NCBI GenBank assembly: GCA_019307665.1
Contig: JAFDJC010000205.1
Location: 1 to 5,944, forward strand
Direction of reading: 5' to 3'
Source of the DNA: Deltaproteobacteria bacterium
GTDB taxonomy: Bacteria > Desulfobacterota > Desulfobacteria > Desulfobacterales > SURF-7
DNA: 5,944 bases
Shown here: positions 5,422 to 5,944 of the stretch, in pieces
How the letters are laid out: each line of letters begins with the position of its first letter
Numbering within the stretch: the stretch's first letter is position 1
The notes under the pieces: generated by a model
The model's input: the letters and a program-made list of their open reading frames with translations, nothing else
Database searches by the model: none
What the model was told of the DNA's origin: nothing
Made by a program: the position numbers and the translations under genes

Positions 5422-5853
5422 ATGAGAGCTAACCGTATAAAGCTGCCAATAATCCTGGCAATCTTTTTTCTGTGCGCCTGCACGGCTACAGAAGACACCG
5501 CTCCGGATAATTCGATCCTGACCCTGAAGCCATACTGGTATAATGGAACGTGGGTGTTTGATGATGCGAGCGTTAATTTATCAAAGGAAGCATTTGTTGC
5601 CGGCATACCTGAGATGATAAACCATATGACAAAAGACATCCCAAACGCCAGAAAAGGGTTTCGCCTGTTATTCTCGGCCAAAGAATTCCCCGGCTATCAA
5701 TTAAAAATAAAATGGCTGCGGGAGGGCGATGGCGGCAATTGGTATTATTCAGATAAATTGAAAATGGAAGGTTGGCTGTGCCCTGCCCTGTTGAAATATT
5801 TCAAAGATGCGCCAAAGCGCATTTATGCCAAAGCAGAATCTATCAACGAATAA
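5422..5853 (+). CDS. Small predicted lipoprotein with a DUF6717-like domain
   Basis: The protein has 143 residues. ATG 5422 follows GGGAGG (5411-5416) at 5 nt, clearly better than an in-frame TTG at 5386. The N-terminus is a lipoprotein signal: basic MRANRIK, hydrophobic LPIILAIFF, then a lipobox-like LCAC with the lipidated Cys expected at 20. The mature N-terminus (TATEDTAPDNS) is a short flexible linker. The rest (32-139) is compact and rich in aromatics, with PYWYNGTWVFDD (37-48), EAFVAGIPEMI (56-66), ARKGFRLLFSA (76-86), FPGYQ (89-93) and MEGWLCPALLKYF (115-127). This matches what I recall as the DUF6717 family, whose function is unknown to me. The protein would sit at the periplasmic face of the inner or outer membrane. 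The residue after the lipidated Cys is Thr, not Asp, so Lol export to the outer membrane is plausible. The next gene, 34 bp downstream, also begins with a signal peptide. Confidence 0.78.
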   Translation: MRANRIKLPIILAIFFLCACTATEDTAPDNSILTLKPYWYNGTWVFDDASVNLSKEAFVAGIPEMINHMTKDIPNARKGFRLLFSAKEFPGYQLKIKWLREGDGGNWYYSDKLKMEGWLCPALLKYFKDAPKRIYAKAESINE

Positions 5854-5887
5854 AATTAAACGTTCAGACACTAATTAAGGAGGTGCC

Positions 5888-5944
5888 ATGAAAATACTTC
5901 GACACATTGGCTCGCTGGCCTTCGTGCTTGGGCTCTTTTCTGCG
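5888..5944 (+). CDS. N-terminus of a secreted or membrane protein, cut by the window end
   Basis: ATG 5888 follows an excellent SD, AGGAGG (5878-5883), with a 4-nt spacer. The 19 codons present read MKILRHIGSLAFVLGLFSA: two basic residues followed by a hydrophobic core, as in a Sec signal peptide whose cleavage region lies at or just past the edge. The product cannot be identified. It lies 34 bp after the lipoprotein gene and is probably in the same operon, so the two may act together in the envelope. Confidence 0.65.
   Translation, partial: MKILRHIGSLAFVLGLFSA

Overview
The window reads as an ordinary stretch of a Gram-negative, anaerobic or facultatively anaerobic bacterial chromosome with moderate GC. 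All recognisable genes are on the + strand, closely spaced, and have clear Shine-Dalgarno sites. A Desulfobacterota-type (deltaproteobacterial) host fits the mix of hybrid cluster protein, a DUF169 protein, an Hcr-like flavo-iron-sulfur reductase and an HAE3-type RND permease. That assignment is inferred from gene content only; there is no rRNA or other phylogenetic marker here.

Layout. (1) 1-236 is the C-terminal end of hcp, in frame 3. (2) 237-375 is an AT-rich spacer dense with dyad symmetries: a Crp/Fnr-like palindrome, a long hairpin with a competing alternative pairing, a perfect TATAAT hexamer and a palindrome just downstream of it. It looks like a regulated promoter for the next two genes. 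(3) 376-1122 encodes a DUF169 protein and 1152-2288 encodes an FAD/NAD(P)H/[2Fe-2S] reductase of the Hcr type. (4) 2289-2390 holds two repeat-like sequences, a tandem ACAGGAT repeat and a CCCACGC/GCGTGGG hairpin. (5) 2391-4829 encodes a complete 812-residue RND/MMPL-type permease. (6) 4830-4985 contains a possible 22-codon leader ORF with a strong SD, ending 2 nt before the next start. (7) 4986-5396 encodes a half-size EamA transporter, 5422-5853 a small lipoprotein with what I recall as a DUF6717 domain, and from 5888 a gene starts with a signal peptide and runs off the window.

How they fit together. Hcp reduces nitric oxide (and, in vitro, hydroxylamine), and Hcr feeds it electrons from NAD(P)H through FAD and a [2Fe-2S] centre. 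The first block is therefore a nitrosative-stress module, with the DUF169 protein lying between the enzyme and its reductase. The RND permease and the eamA-lipoprotein block have no evident functional link to it. The most interesting points are the placement of DUF169 inside an hcp-hcr locus, the palindrome-rich control region in front of it, and the possible translationally coupled leader peptide before eamA. I do not see a clearly new multi-gene system (no defence island, CRISPR, phage or transposase).
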